A stretch of 64,000 bases of DNA from Heterodera schachtii (GCA_023374025.1 SIJG01000032.1:707197-771196); one strand, 5' to 3'. Counted from the first letter of the stretch, positions 1 through 11,880 are shown. Made by a program: numbers and translations. The notes: generated by a model not told the origin, from the letters alone.

Positions 1-237
1 CCGTTCCGCTAAAATTTGAATCCCAATCCTTCAGCGGGATTAGCAAATTGGAAATTAACACACAAAAAAATACATTGCTTTTTAGAATTATTGCCAAAAA
101 TTGAAAATTTATCTAATAATTGAAAAAAAAATAAAAAAATATTTTGTCATTCTGCTGATTAATTTGGTTGCTAATTTTCTGTATTTCTTTGCTGATCAGC
201 ACAAAGCCAACTCCACGGCTACTCACTCACTCATCCA

Positions 238-1933
238 TCAGTTGTTCAGCACCGTGTTCGAGCTTTCAGCTTCCCCTTCTTTTTTGTGGCTCAGCTTTCT
301 TTTCTTAGTCGACCTTGGCATTGTCAAAAGTGCCTTCAGATTCACTTCCACAGGCCCGTCATAGCCATTATCCTCAAAATTTTCGCGCAACCACTGAATG
401 TAGTTGTTGGGCAGTCCGTGTTCCTCTGCACCGGTCACGATCACCTAGCATGGTGATGGATTAAAGTTGAATAAATATATTTATGTTATGAACTCAGTGA
501 TCAGCAGGGCCGGACTTTATCAAAAAAATTCAATAAACTTTTTGTTATGTCAAAAAATTTGATAAATTTGACGCCGTTTTTAAGGACATCCTTAAAAAGA
601 TCATTTACCACTACTTTATTTATCCAAGTTTTTGACTAATTACAAAACTCGAATAGAGAAGACTGGCTTTTTTAAATCACTGATCAGGGACGAAATTTGT
701 CAAAAAAATCCATTTTAAGATGTCTTTAAAAAAGGCTATTTAAATACTAATGTCTAATTAAGAAGCATACTGTAATATGAAAGGATGTTTAAATTATTAA
801 TTTCGGTTCATACTGTAGTATATGCATACGTGTTTATATTGAGGAGATGGTAGACCATATTTTTTATCGGGCCTCTCATATTGATAGGTACGGCATTTTA
901 TAACAAATTTTGAAAACAATCGCATATTTAAATTGAAACGTTCATTTGTACTTGGGCGTGGATAAACAGTAACTATGCACAAATTTATAAGATTATATAT
1001 TAAAAAATAATAAAAATTATTTTCTGTTTAAAAATTTATTTATTTTTAATTTTTTGCATCAGAAATCCAATGCCTATTGTATATATAAATATACATAATT
1101 TGTCGAAAACTTTTGGTCTACCTCAGTTGGGCCCCGGCACGTTTGGGCCCCAGCATGTTTTTGGACTATAACTTTTTTCTTAGTCAACCAAATCTAACAA
1201 TCTTGGTATAATTCGAGAGCTCTTCAGATACTCTAATAGCCTGCAAAATTCCAAAAAATTTCGTCAATTTTGAACAAATTTATGGCCAAAAAAGTTGAAA
1301 AATTTGGTTTTTTGAATTCTTCAGGCCATAACTTTTTTGAACCTCAACGAATTTGTTTTTTTTTTTTGTAATTTTGCAGGCTAATAGAGGACACGTAGGG
1401 CTTTCAAATGATACCCAACAATTTTGGATTTGATCGACAAAGAAAAAAGTTATAACCAAAAAAAAGTTGGGGCCCAAACGTGCCGGGGCCCAACTGAGCG
1501 GTTCCGAAAACTTTACCATCAATTCGCTTGTATTTGGTCTCCTGTTTGTCCAGTTCGTCCGCAAATGAATTTGGCACTTTCCAAATGCATCCCCAAACAA
1601 GTGAGCCTTGCTTCTGCTCAATTGTTGCGGCTGCACTGTGCCAACGATTCGGTTCTTCGAAATCAACAAATGCCAGCTTGTAATCCTTCAGCGCTCCAAT
1701 TGCCACAAAAGTCGCACCTTTTACCTTGAAAATTGCCAAATTAAAATTTTTTGACAAATTTTCAGTTTAAACAGTACCTGTACATGGATACGTTCTTCAA
1801 GCAAGTTGCTTCCATAACCAAAATAAAAAAAGAAGCCCTTATTTTCACTTGAACCAAATTTAGAGCAAGCAATTTTGAACAGAAGTGCGGTGATGAGAAA
1901 TTTGAGCCAAATTGAGTTGCTAATTATATGCAT
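238..1933 (-). CDS. GGCT: Gamma-glutamylcyclotransferase-like protein with signal peptide
   Basis: Four exons join in phase (1933-1778, 1724-1517, 972-830, 444-238) to give 237 aa. Residues 1-24 form a hydrophobic N-terminal signal peptide. The glycine loop YGSNL follows at 40-44, then the WHSAAATI and VWGCIWKV strands, a D-K-Q-E segment matching the catalytic Glu region of human GGCT, CRTYQ, PSPQYKHV and the C-terminal helix GLPNNYIQWLR. This order matches human GGCT (188 aa), which releases 5-oxoproline from gamma-glutamyl dipeptides in glutathione turnover. Human GGCT is cytosolic; the leader here predicts secretion. Residues 213-224 are a basic KKRKLSHKK-type extension absent from the human enzyme. 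Intron 2 carries a 377-bp palindromic element. The gene is divergent from the secreted-protein gene at 2987. Family assignment is firm; the extracellular role is inference. Confidence 0.9.
1122..1498. repeat. Palindromic (foldback) element in GGCT intron 2
   Basis: The two ends are exact inverted copies (CTCAGTTGGGCCCCGGCACG at the left, its complement at the right). Inside them, a second zone around ATAACTTTTTTCTT also mirrors across the centre, so most of the 377 bp can fold into one hairpin. No coding capacity and no convincing target duplication was found. Related GGGCCC-rich fragments occur near 2030, 9170 and 49650. Confidence 0.85.
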
Positions 1934-2986
1934 TTAAAAAAAATTTTGGTTAGAAAATTTTATGATTGAAATGTGAAACTCAAACTTCTTTTATAAGCAT
2001 TGCGACACGTGAATGCCAATTCATTAGTTCCGGGCCCAACATGTTTGTAATTTCATTTGTTTATTTATTTTTAATAAATACTTCCGGTTAATTATTATTC
2101 AAATGTTTTGAGCAAATAATAATAATATATCCGGTTATTAAGAAAGAATATGCATATTCAAAAATGAAGATTGTTTGTTTACGAGTAAATGATCTAGTGA
2201 TATTTATAAAATTGTAATTTTATTTATATATTCAAACATTTATTGAATTGAAATGACCAAATTTTATAAGTACTTTAAAAATGGACACGGTGTGCAAGAG
2301 TTATCCAAGCCCAAGCTTTGTTTTCATCGACCTGTTTTTTCTTTTCTCAATGCTCATTTTGCCAAAAAAAAAGTTTCGGATGAAAAATCCTAGAAGCTTT
2401 AAAATAGCAAAAAAAAAAAAAAACTTTTGTTAGTTTTTCGACCAAAAAAGTGTAAATACATACAAATCCGGGCCTATATCACATTTGGAAACATTAAAAG
2501 GGAAATTATCACTTATCAGAAATCCGGCGGTCGTGCTAATTAGAATTTGAAAGAATGGATTTTTAAGCCACTCCAAGTCGAGATTCCGGACCCGGTCAGC
2601 CAAGAATAAATTAAAAAGACGATAAATCGTCATACTATCAAGCACCTTCGGACTAATTTACCTATCTTCTTTCCATCTTTTAAATTTTTTTTATCATTTA
2701 ATTTTTAGTCACTCACTCCTAAATTTTTAGGTTTGGGTTTTAACTCAAAAAAATTAATCACTGAATAAAATAAATAATGCAATTTTCCAATATTTACGTC
2801 ATAAAAGTTTACATATAACATAAAAATTACATTGATTTATTGAATTTTATCTAGGTAATATCTGTCAATAATTTCTGAAGCCATCATTTATTAATTTGAA
2901 ATTAATATAATTTTTTTATTAGCAAATATTTATTAAATTTTAAAATACACATAAAAATAATTTTAAAATAATTCTAGATTTTAATT
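1934..2986. promoter_or_regulatory. Divergent intergenic region, GGCT / secreted protein
   Basis: This AT-rich spacer must hold the 5' control regions of both divergent genes. A 71-codon open frame at 2430-2645 (minus) has no recognisable domain and no splice partners. I see no other structure. Confidence 0.4.
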
Positions 2987-4516
2987 ATGTGTCGCTTTCC
3001 AATTTTATTTTATTTATTTGTCGGAGGAATAGTGCTGCCCATAAAATGTGTTCATTTTCATATCAACTCACTTTTGGAAAAACAGAATTACCAAGTCGAG
3101 GTTCACAACTGCTCTCCAACCGACAAAATTCTCCCATATGACATAAAAAGAAAACAAGCTTTTTTCGATTTTGATCCCGCCTTATGTGTGGCAAATGATC
3201 AGCAAGTGACATTTGAAATAAAAGTAAAATTTAAATATTTTTAATATAAATTTTAATGAAAAATTAATTTTATCTTCCCTATAGCCAACGCCAATTGAGA
3301 ACGATGAACAGGTAATATTATATTAATTTAATTTTTCACTCAACCTACCAATTAAAACATTAAAAAGCACTAAATAGGCCTTTCTATGCATTATATTCAT
3401 TTTTGTACTTATTTCACGCTTTTCAATTCAATATTTAATAGAATTTAAGGAATTTGTGACTGAATTTGATAATTTATTTCATTTCTATATTTATTTAAAT
3501 TTACCATTTTTAATAATTTAGACAATTGAAGAAATAAAGCAGAGATTATTGAAAAAAGAAAAGGTTAATTATAATAATAAAAAATTTTGATCATAAAATA
3601 ATTCGTATCTTCAATGAGACAAAATAAACAATAATAATTTTTAGGTGAAAATTTTGAAATTCCATATCAATTTTCTGAAAACAGCCACAAATATTTTCCT
3701 TGACTTTTCCACACAAAGGAAAATCATTTTATCAACCGAATCATCCACTTCAAAAAATAAGGGTAAACTCACAAATTAAATTTTATTCAAAAAATTTCAT
3801 TGAGTTTGTCATCAATTTTTGAAAAATTTCCCAGAAAACTCGTCGATTTCTGAGGCATTCGCCTACTGCTGGGACGAGAAAGACCCTCAAAATGTGCTTG
3901 TTTTTGGCATTGGCTTAGAAGAAAATCAGCAGCACACTAATGCTTCTTCTCATCATGACCAATCCTTCATTTTATCTGTTGGTAATTTGAAGAAAATGAA
4001 CGAGTGTAGAGGTCAAAAAATTATGTTGGAAATTCAGACAACTAAAGGAGAAAAGGTAAGAAATGTGGTGGCATGTCAAAGCCGACGAATGGGCAAAAAT
4101 ATTTTTTTTACAAAGTATAAAAAATTTCAACAAGTCTAAATCAGAATTTTTTGTATATAACTTTTTTTAAACTCATTGAATTTTTTTTTTTTGAAAAATT
4201 CTAAAGTTAAATAAAAAATTCTTAGGGCTATCGAATATATCAATTAAGTTGGCTCAATAATTGCATTTTAATGACTAAAATTTATAAATTAATATTATGG
4301 TAGAGAGCACATATGTACAGCTATTGAATGATACCATGAAAGATTAATTGGTTTGCAACTAAGCCAAGATGAATTTATATATGTTAAATTTTTGTTAATG
4401 AAATTTTGTTTATATTTTTACTTATTCTTCAGAGAGTGCTTTATTTTGATGGACAGTATTTTGGCACACTCAAAACTTTAACTGTTAATTTGGACACCGC
4501 GGCACCCCTTCATTGA
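2987..4516 (+). CDS. Small secreted protein, family not recognised
   Basis: Six exons keep phase throughout (2987-3223, 3285-3311, 3522-3563, 3645-3762, 3835-4055, 4433-4516) and encode 242 aa. The first 20 or so residues (MCRFPILFYLFVGGIVLPIK) form a signal peptide. The remainder has few cysteines, no transmembrane segment and no domain that I recognise. It includes a short charged piece (IEEIKQRLLKKEK) and a C-terminal strand-rich part (VLYFDGQYFGTLKTLTVNL) that looks like a beta-sandwich edge. All introns use GT-AG, and two exons are only 27 and 42 bp long. It is divergent from the secreted GGCT gene and convergent with CREB. It is likely an extracellular, possibly lineage-restricted, protein; function unknown. 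Confidence 0.75.
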
Positions 4517-5554
4517 CATCGGACGAATTGGAAAAGAAGAATGAAGAACAGTGGTGGTGTTTCCACTTTTTCCTATGCTTTTTATCCAAATTCATTTCGG
4601 TAAAATGCATTTGTTGAAATTCTGAGAAATGGTTATACTTTCCAACATCAACGATGCCATATTATAGAAATTTTCAAAATTCTCAAGCGCAGCGAGCGCA
4701 TTATGTAAAAAAAATTCTTTCCCTTCCTATGGGACCGGGACACTTCGATGAATGCTTTGGTCGGTGCCGCCCATTTTTTACAAAATAAGTCATTATTTTC
4801 CGGGGGTTTTCTGGATCGCTGACACGAAGATGGAATTCATTTTGGACATTTCAAATCCGGACTCGAAATCTAACAAATTTCGCATTGTCCTAATTAAATA
4901 AAGCAAAAATCAGTCACTAATATTTGCTAAAGAAATGTTCATTCTTTATAGATTTGAACTAAAAATTTTTTATCGGAGAACCTGTATAGGAATGCGACAT
5001 TCGAAATTTTAATAAAGTCTAATAATTAGAGAAATTTTCTTAAAGAAATAATTTCTTTTAAAAACATAAAAATGAAAGAAACAATGCACGTCGCCGCATT
5101 TTACCATGTTTTTATTTACAACATTTCAAAATAAATTTTAATGGATAGACAAAAGAAAAATGTATTTATTTGCTACAGCAGAATGTATAATTGCTCTTCT
5201 AAGACTGGGACGGAACAAAACTATAGAACTACAAGAAAAATTAAATTATTTCTGTCATAAAAATGAAAATAAACAAACAAAATTGTAATGATTAGAATTG
5301 GAAAATTAAAGATAATAATAATAAGATTATGATCTGTTTGTGTGTGATGCACAAAATGTGAAAACCGATAAAATGATAACCGTGTGCAAAATGATCAAAG
5401 AAAAAAAAAGAAGGTTGAGAATTTTTTGTAAATTTTTTTGTTTTTATTGAGGGACAAAAGTTGTTTTTTTTATAAATCAAAATTTGACTAATAATTCTTC
5501 ATTCATGCCAATTATCTAGCAGTGTCAATTAATAAGAATTGATTAACACAGGTG
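4517..5554. other. Convergent intergenic spacer with repeat remnant
   Basis: This region separates the 3' ends of the secreted-protein gene and CREB. Around 4796-4880 is a fragment reading GGTTTTCTGGATCGCTGA followed by a conserved tract. Similar fragments lie at about 45285-45360 and 51487-51540, marking a dispersed repeat. No gene is seen. Confidence 0.5.
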
Positions 5555-8500
5555 TCATTGCAAATCGCCCTTTTCCTTCCGACAATACAATTCTAAATTT
5601 GTTAATTGCAATTATTATTTTATTTTTGCATTTTTAATGCTATGTGCCCAAGGGTTTGTCTACCTTTTAATGTTTTCAATTCTTCAATGAGCGCTTTGTT
5701 CTGATTTTCCAGTACGGCAACCTTAAATTACGGCTTGAAATTTGGGCCCAAAAACAGGCATTTGATGCACACAAAGGCATTTCTTACGCGATTTTCCAGG
5801 CATTTGACATATTCCTTCTTTTTACGACGACATTCCTTTGCTGCTTCCCTGGAATTTGAATTATGGAATATTATGGAATTAAATTTATTTTTCTAAAAAA
5901 TGGTAAAGGTTTAAAATATGCCCAACCTAAATACTGGAAAAAATGCTTTTTTAGCCAAATTTTCTGGAAAAAATTAATTAAAAAATTCAGAAAGTTATAG
6001 ATAAACATAAATTAATTAAATTGTGCCACCTGTTTTTGAGCAGTCGCACTTGTCTTTTCCGGGTGTTGTCGTCGCCGCCCTCTGACCTAACGTTTGGGGA
6101 GCTGAAACAGTTAATTACAGCGATTTTGTCGGCACTTAACGTACAATGAAGTGAGTGATGCGGACCCTTGGCGCGAACCTTAAAAAAAGGCACAGCAAAA
6201 TGAGAATTTATTTAGGTAAATTCAAAATTACATTAAGTAACAAAAACAATGTCATGGAACGCGGATCAGACCCCCCCCCCCCTCTCCGGAAAAATGAATG
6301 AAAAAATTATCCGAGAATTTCGAATTCGTGTCGAGTGCCGGGTTAAGCAAATATCGGGAAATGTTCAGTCTTAAATTCATTATCGCATGCCTGATCTCAT
6401 GGTTTAAAAAAATTTGATCCTAAATGGCCAAATTTGCGAAAAACGGTAAAAAAAATTTCCTATATTTCCCACTGTGTCGAATAAACAAAAAAGGTCTTCG
6501 GGTGCCCCTCCCGAAATATTTTCTGGATAGTTATAGTAATTTACCAAGCCCATGCGGTGGCGGTGTTACATGTTGCTGCTGGTGGTGTTGCTGTAGTGCT
6601 GCTGCGTGTCCGGCAACGACGCCAATGTTGTTCATGCCTAGCGGACTGTTTGCCATCGTGCCAACAACAGCGCCGGCAGCATTGTTCTGCTGCTGTTGCT
6701 GCTGCTGCTGCATCAGCGATACCTGGGGCTGTTGTTGCTGCTGGGCTCGGCCATACGAAGACAGCAAATTGTTTTGCCAATCTTAAAAATTTAAAAAGAA
6801 ATTTTTTTTTAAAGTTTTGTACACGTTTAGGAAAAACTAAATTTAAAAATTGCACTGGGAAAAATTATCAAAAAATTTAAGAATTAAATTATAAATCAAA
6901 AAATGTCTAATCAATTTGGTTGGTACAAAAAAATTTAAAAAAACCCCGTTAAAAACTTCCTTTGCTACAGTTTTCAAAATCCGAACCATGTCACATAATA
7001 AAGTTTTGGGTGCTTTTTCTAAACCTAGATTATTTATAACCTTTAGAGGCATACTGAGGCTATAAAAACGAATGTCATTTATTTAGGATTAAGTCATTGT
7101 TTGGACAATGACTTCGGAAACTTTTCATTTCGTTCGACAATTTTAACTGAATTTATTGGCATTTGGTTGCAAAATGGTGAACAAATTTTGTTGGCCTTGT
7201 CTAATTTAAAAAAAAAATAATAAAGAAAAACACAAAATGCCGTTTCGATTGACATATTACATTCATAAAACTTTTTCAATAAAAAAACAAGAAAAAAACT
7301 AAAACCAAAAAATTGGATTCTTTATGCAACGATAGTTAAATCGGTCACACACTGGCAGGTTCGAAAATTCAAAATTTTTGTTTGTTTTTTTAATCAGGCC
7401 TTCCTTTCCAACTTTTTTGTTTGATAATAAGGTCTTCAGCTTTTGCTTTACCATTGGGTCCAAATGCGGCCGTGCCCAGTGCATCCGGCGCTTTGAGCCC
7501 CAACATTTCCAGGTTGTTCACGGCGGCTAGCAACGGTTGGGGTGGCGGTGCCGAATTTGTTGCGGCTAACAATTGTTGGGGTTGCGGCTGTGACGGCATT
7601 TCAGCAACAGTTGCCATCAGGCGATTTTGTTGCTGTTGGTGGGCAATCGATGCGGCCGGATTGCCAATCAAATTCAGCTGTCCTGAAGCGTACATTTCTT
7701 TTAGAAAAGAGAGAGAGATAGAGAAAAATATTGCTCTCTATTCAATTCTGAATTTTTTCGAGTCCCAAATTGGTAAACAGCATTAAACTCATGTCAGGTC
7801 CTTTTTACATGCCACCCCCTCCCCAAAATGCCAACTTTTAGCCTACTATAAAAGTGCCTGATGACCGGGTCAAGTTGAACCCAGACTCGGCAATATAACG
7901 CATGGATGGGACCAGGGCCCCGTCGGCACCTTTCTGGAACTCCCGGGTATGGAGGGAAAACACCAGGACCGGGAATCCCGACCAAACGAGGACTTTTGGT
8001 CCCGGAATGCCCCGGCCCATCCTCAAAACCTATTTATTTTAATTTTTGACCCTAAATAGTAACAAAAATTGCATGGTAAGTAATACCAAGTGCCGCCAAA
8101 TTTTGTTGTGTCGGCGGCGAAATGTGCTGGGTATGCGGCTGATTGGAAGCTGCAGCTGTTCCTACAACTCCAACACGGAGCCCTGAGGGCAAATTTGCCG
8201 GCTTTAGCCCACCAACACCGATGTTGCTGCTGCTGTTGTTGTTGGAACTGCTTGCAAATGCTTGATTTTCACTCGGCGAACCTTGGCAGGAAGGAACAAA
8301 ATATAAGAAACTTATTTTTAAATTTAGGAAGAATTTTTTGTTTTAGAAATATTGCATATGATCCAATTGCAATATAATAAATTTTAAACAAATACTTAAC
8401 TCGCCGAAAATTGTGATTCCATTTTTTAAAGTGGCAATTTTGTTTTTTGTAAAACGTAAATATGAAGAATTCGTCAACTTTGGCATTTTTGCTTGGTTTA

Positions 8501-9307
8501 AATTTTTCGATTTTTTTTTTTCAGTCTCCTCACCCAATTGGTGTAATGTTGTGCCCGTGTTTCGGTCATTCCGATCATGGTTGAATGTGTTGGCCGTGTT
8601 GTTGCCATCGTCGTGCATTTCCTTTTTCATCGGTTTGTCTCCCACTGTCTCCAAATCTTTGAGAATCATCCTAAAGGTGCAAACAAACTTTTAAAAAATG
8701 AAATTTAACCACAGCCATTTTCTGTCTCATATATTCCTCCACCCATGTACCACCCAACGGTGGGGGGTCGGTTCTATCTGACTGCGAGGCAATTTTTCGG
8801 GCCATATTTAAAAAGCTACCAAATTTGCAAATTACGTTTGAAAATTTTGGCCTATTTTGGAAAATTATGGCCCCAAAACTATGACTCAGATGGAAAACAG
8901 CCCCGCTTCGTTCCCCAAGGCTGGCTTTGGATCTTCCCCGGTGCCACACCTGTAGGACGGGCGCCGATTCAGCTGCTCGCGACGCCTGCGCGCTTCTTCC
9001 TCATTCACAATTTCTTCTACGCCGAGCGCAGAATGCTTAAAATGAAATGTTTTCCATTTTCAGAGATATGGAATTTTTTAATGTAAAAAAAAATTGGAAA
9101 ATGCACGACAAAAACTGTCGTAAAATGTTAGAAATGAGAAACTTGAGAATTTTTGAAAAAACTTTAGTAGTTGGGCCCTGGTAAATCTTGTTTCTTATAA
9201 TTAGCTGGAAAAAAAAATCGACAAACCGAGTCTCTCAATTCGCTGCTCGACTCATCGCCATCAGTCGATTCAACAGATTCAGAATTTGTTTGCAATGATG
9301 TGTTCAT
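5555..9307 (-). CDS. crh-1: CREB/CRH-1 bZIP transcription factor
   Basis: Ten exons join in phase (9307-9227, 9035-8950, 8670-8534, 8281-8087, 7697-7413, 6781-6545, 6081-6030, 5848-5788, 5721-5664, 5592-5555), giving 409 aa. Exons 2-3 encode the kinase-inducible domain: NRRPSYRMILKDLE with Ser54 in the PKA site RRPS, the site whose phosphorylation recruits CBP in CREB proteins. The middle third is rich in Gln, Asn and Ala. The C terminus has the CREB basic region RLLKNREAAKECRRKKKEYV and a zipper with Leu every seventh residue, ending LYCRKEKGDLQ, equivalent to the vertebrate LYCHKSD end. It should be a nuclear cAMP/Ca-responsive activator. The start ATG is the first in exon 1. A palindromic CRE lies 282 bp upstream, suggesting autoregulation. 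It is head-to-head with Jun. Confidence 0.95.
7790..8035. repeat. GC-rich repeat remnant in CREB intron
   Basis: A GC-rich block lies between two CREB exons in AT-rich surroundings, with repeated GGTCCCGG, CCGGGAATCCC and GACCGGGTC motifs. These resemble the CCGGGAC-type repeat at 33090-33279 and the tract at 60555-60715. The overlapping open frames on the minus strand are low-complexity and not coding. Confidence 0.5.
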
Positions 9308-9588
9308 CGGCTGCACAAAATTTCTGATTAAAATTAAAAAAAAATTTATAAACAAAATAAAATACATTTTTCAACACCATTTCCTTGGAAAAATTTTTTT
9401 AAGACTTTTGTTTTAGTTATTGGTTAAGAATGAATGGGTAGAAGAATCTACACAAGTGCCAAATCGTATGTTAAATTTCAGTGGTAAGCATTTGTTTGTT
9501 GTAGAAATTTCTTTGTACCCACCCAATTAATTTTTAATGGTTTCCAACAAAAAATGTTAATTTTCTTAAGCGACTGACTTTTTGGTGA

Positions 9589-9596
9589 TGACGTCA
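9589..9596. promoter_or_regulatory. Consensus CRE palindrome TGACGTCA upstream of CREB
   Basis: The perfect 8-bp cAMP response element is seen directly. It lies 282 bp before the CREB start codon in the region shared by the divergent CREB and Jun genes. CREB family dimers and CREB/AP-1 heterodimers bind this palindrome, so auto- or cross-regulation is plausible. Confidence 0.6.
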
Positions 9597-9950
9597 TACA
9601 CTAGAGAGTGTTGCAATATGAGAGCAAATTTCGCGCTAATTTAAAAATGGTGCCTTTTGTAAGGACACAATTTGCTCGGCAGATTCAGTCCCTTGGGAGA
9701 AGGGATGAAAAAGATTTTTATTGTTCTTCTTATTGTTAGGAACACCTGCAAATTTCCTCACCTTCATCAATGTCGTATTATAAAGTAGGGAAAAAAGTTT
9801 TATGGGAAAAAATTACAAAAAATGCTATTGATAAAAAATTTTAATTACTTGTTACGGAAATTATGGAATTTTGGATCTGTGATGCCAGAAAGAACGGAGT
9901 GTGGGAGAAAGTGGGGTGGGATAAAGGACATGGGAGAACCGCTAAAAGTA

Positions 9951-10027
9951 GCGCCCGTAGCTCAGTTCAGTTGGTTAGAGCACGGCACGGATTGCTGGGG
10001 GCGTGAATTCGAGTCCCACCGGGCAAG
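9951..10027 (+). pseudogene. Decayed tRNA or tRNA-derived (SINE-like) sequence
   Basis: The acceptor arm GCGCCCG can pair with CGGGC at 10020-10024 over five of seven positions. The D-arm is intact (GCTC, AGTTCAGTTGGTTA, GAGC). The anticodon stem CGGCA/TGCTG pairs but its loop has only five bases (CGGAT), so no normal anticodon can be read. The T-arm keeps TTCGAGT but two stem pairs are lost. These defects argue against a working tRNA. It may be a pseudogene or the head of a SINE. Confidence 0.6.
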
Positions 10028-11792
10028 TTACCTTTTATGTTCTACAGATCCCCGTAATTACGCCTTACTCATTTCCTAATTGAAATCCAGTTATATCCAT
10101 CGGGGTGGGTGAACTCACCAAGTTGGTTCAATATATGCATATTAAAAAAAATTTGAATAATTTGTTCGAGACTCTTGACTCATTCAACTTAAAAGAAAAT
10201 GCTTTATTTTCTTCATTTTGTTTGAGTCGTGTGAATATTTTCAATTCTTTGTTTATAGTAAGGTGAGATGAAAATTTGTTAGTTGTTGAAACCTTATTAA
10301 ATAAAGCCAACAGATTACGCCCGCATTGTATTAAATTTATTGTTAGTCAGGACGCAATTTTTCCGCATGTATTGATGAGGAATTGACGAGGCTCGAGACC
10401 GATAAGCTTACCAACAGTGGCTGAACAGATTAGGACCAAAGACTGACTAAAATCCCTTTAAAAATAGAAATACATTGTTGTGACCGATGTCATGTACACA
10501 TATTGACTTACCTATGTGATTTGAGACTGAGATTCGATCTTCGGACCTACTATTTAAAAATTTTTGAAAAAAGCGCGACGAAAATATAAGTGAGGTCGAG
10601 AAGCAAAAAAAGGTCTCGCTCGGAGGGGTAGGGGTTTAGTCTCCCATCCGCCGAAATCAAGAGTCTTGCTACACCCCGGCATGCTTGTTATCTTGAGAAT
10701 GAGACAAAAATCTGGTAGATAATGAGACCTTGACTGACTATAAGAATAAAATACGAAGCCGCTATTATGACTGAACATTTGATGTTTGGTTGCCAAATCT
10801 GAGACCAAGACTCAAAAACCCATAGGTTTTTCAGCGGTTAGACTTGAGGTTAGGTACAGTAAAACTATTTTATCGTTGGGTTCTAGCAAATAAAAAACCA
10901 AGGAAGAAATCTTTTGGGTTTTACATCCTTTATATAGATCAAACTTTTCTCGCTTTGTTACTCAATAAAACGAACTCGTACGAACTACCAAAAAGTCAAA
11001 AAGATGGGTCTCAAAAATCTCGCTTAGAATTTAATTGCACTTTTTTTTTTTTGCTTTGCACTAATTACAATTTCGTCTTAATTTGCACCCATCAAATTTT
11101 GCATAACAATCTGCTAATCTGTTAAAGTTCTGCTTCCATTAATCCACCATTTGCTTAAGTGTTCATCATTATCGTCATCATTTCTGTGTATTCATTCAAT
11201 TCGTTGCCATTGCCACTCATCCCATCCACCCCCCCCTGTTCTCATCTCGGCATTCCTTTAATTCATAAATCTCTCTTCCTTATCCCTCCCTCCCTTCCTC
11301 TTTATCATTAATAATAAGTCCATATTAAATGGCACAAAATGACATTTTGAGTTTGTGCCCACTTTCCTCCCCTCTCTAAATGTCATTAAAAAAGCTTCCC
11401 AAACTTTGCTGTCCAACAGCTGCTGGCTGTTATGAAGTGGTGCCGTGCCACCCTTCGTTTCGCGCACCTATTAATACTAAATCACTTTTTCGGCTTATGC
11501 CCGGGTGGCTCATTCCCCCCAAAAATAAAACTTTGTGTCGCTAAGCAACCAAAAGACGGAGGACAGAGATGTCATTAGACACAATTACACACACAGATAG
11601 ACAGCCCAGCCGCCGAATGTCTGGCACGCATAGACGGTCGGCTGTCCAACAGTAGCAGGTGGCACCGCTAATAGGCGAGCCTTTGACACACACACCATCA
11701 GAGGCGGTTAATCAGCGGACAAAAATGTCATGTCGTTTTCAAGTATGAATACATAATTGTTGGCATTTTGCGGAGGTGTGCAAAAAAAAAAA

Positions 11793-11880
11793 GTTTAAAT
11801 GGCACGCGTGCCTGTGGCATGAATGTGAAAGTTAAAGTTAAATGGCACCCGTGCCTGTGGCGTGAATGGTGAAAGCATGT
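11793..11880. repeat. Imperfect tandem duplication with 12-bp palindrome
   Basis: Two roughly 40-bp copies begin at about 11795 and 11838. Both contain TTAAATGGCACSCGTGCCTG and then TGGCRTGAATG and GTGAAAG. In the first copy the core GGCACGCGTGCC (11801-11812) is a perfect palindrome; the second has one change. It lies about 1.3 kb upstream of the Jun start codon and could be a binding-site duplication. Confidence 0.6.

Noticed and set aside
101..364. 87-codon plus-strand frame with a hydrophobic start
   Set aside because: It lies antisense to the last GGCT exon, whose family match is clear on the minus strand.
2430..2645. 71-codon minus-strand frame between GGCT and the secreted protein
   Set aside because: No known domain, no splice partners, and normal length for a chance frame in this composition.
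5620..5663. Read-through end of CREB (stop at 5620)
   Set aside because: A GTAGAC donor at 5663 joined to 5592 gives the conserved LYCRK ending, so this stretch is intron.
6424..6880. Cys- and Ala-rich plus-strand frames
   Set aside because: They are antisense or frame-shifted shadows of the CREB polyglutamine exon.
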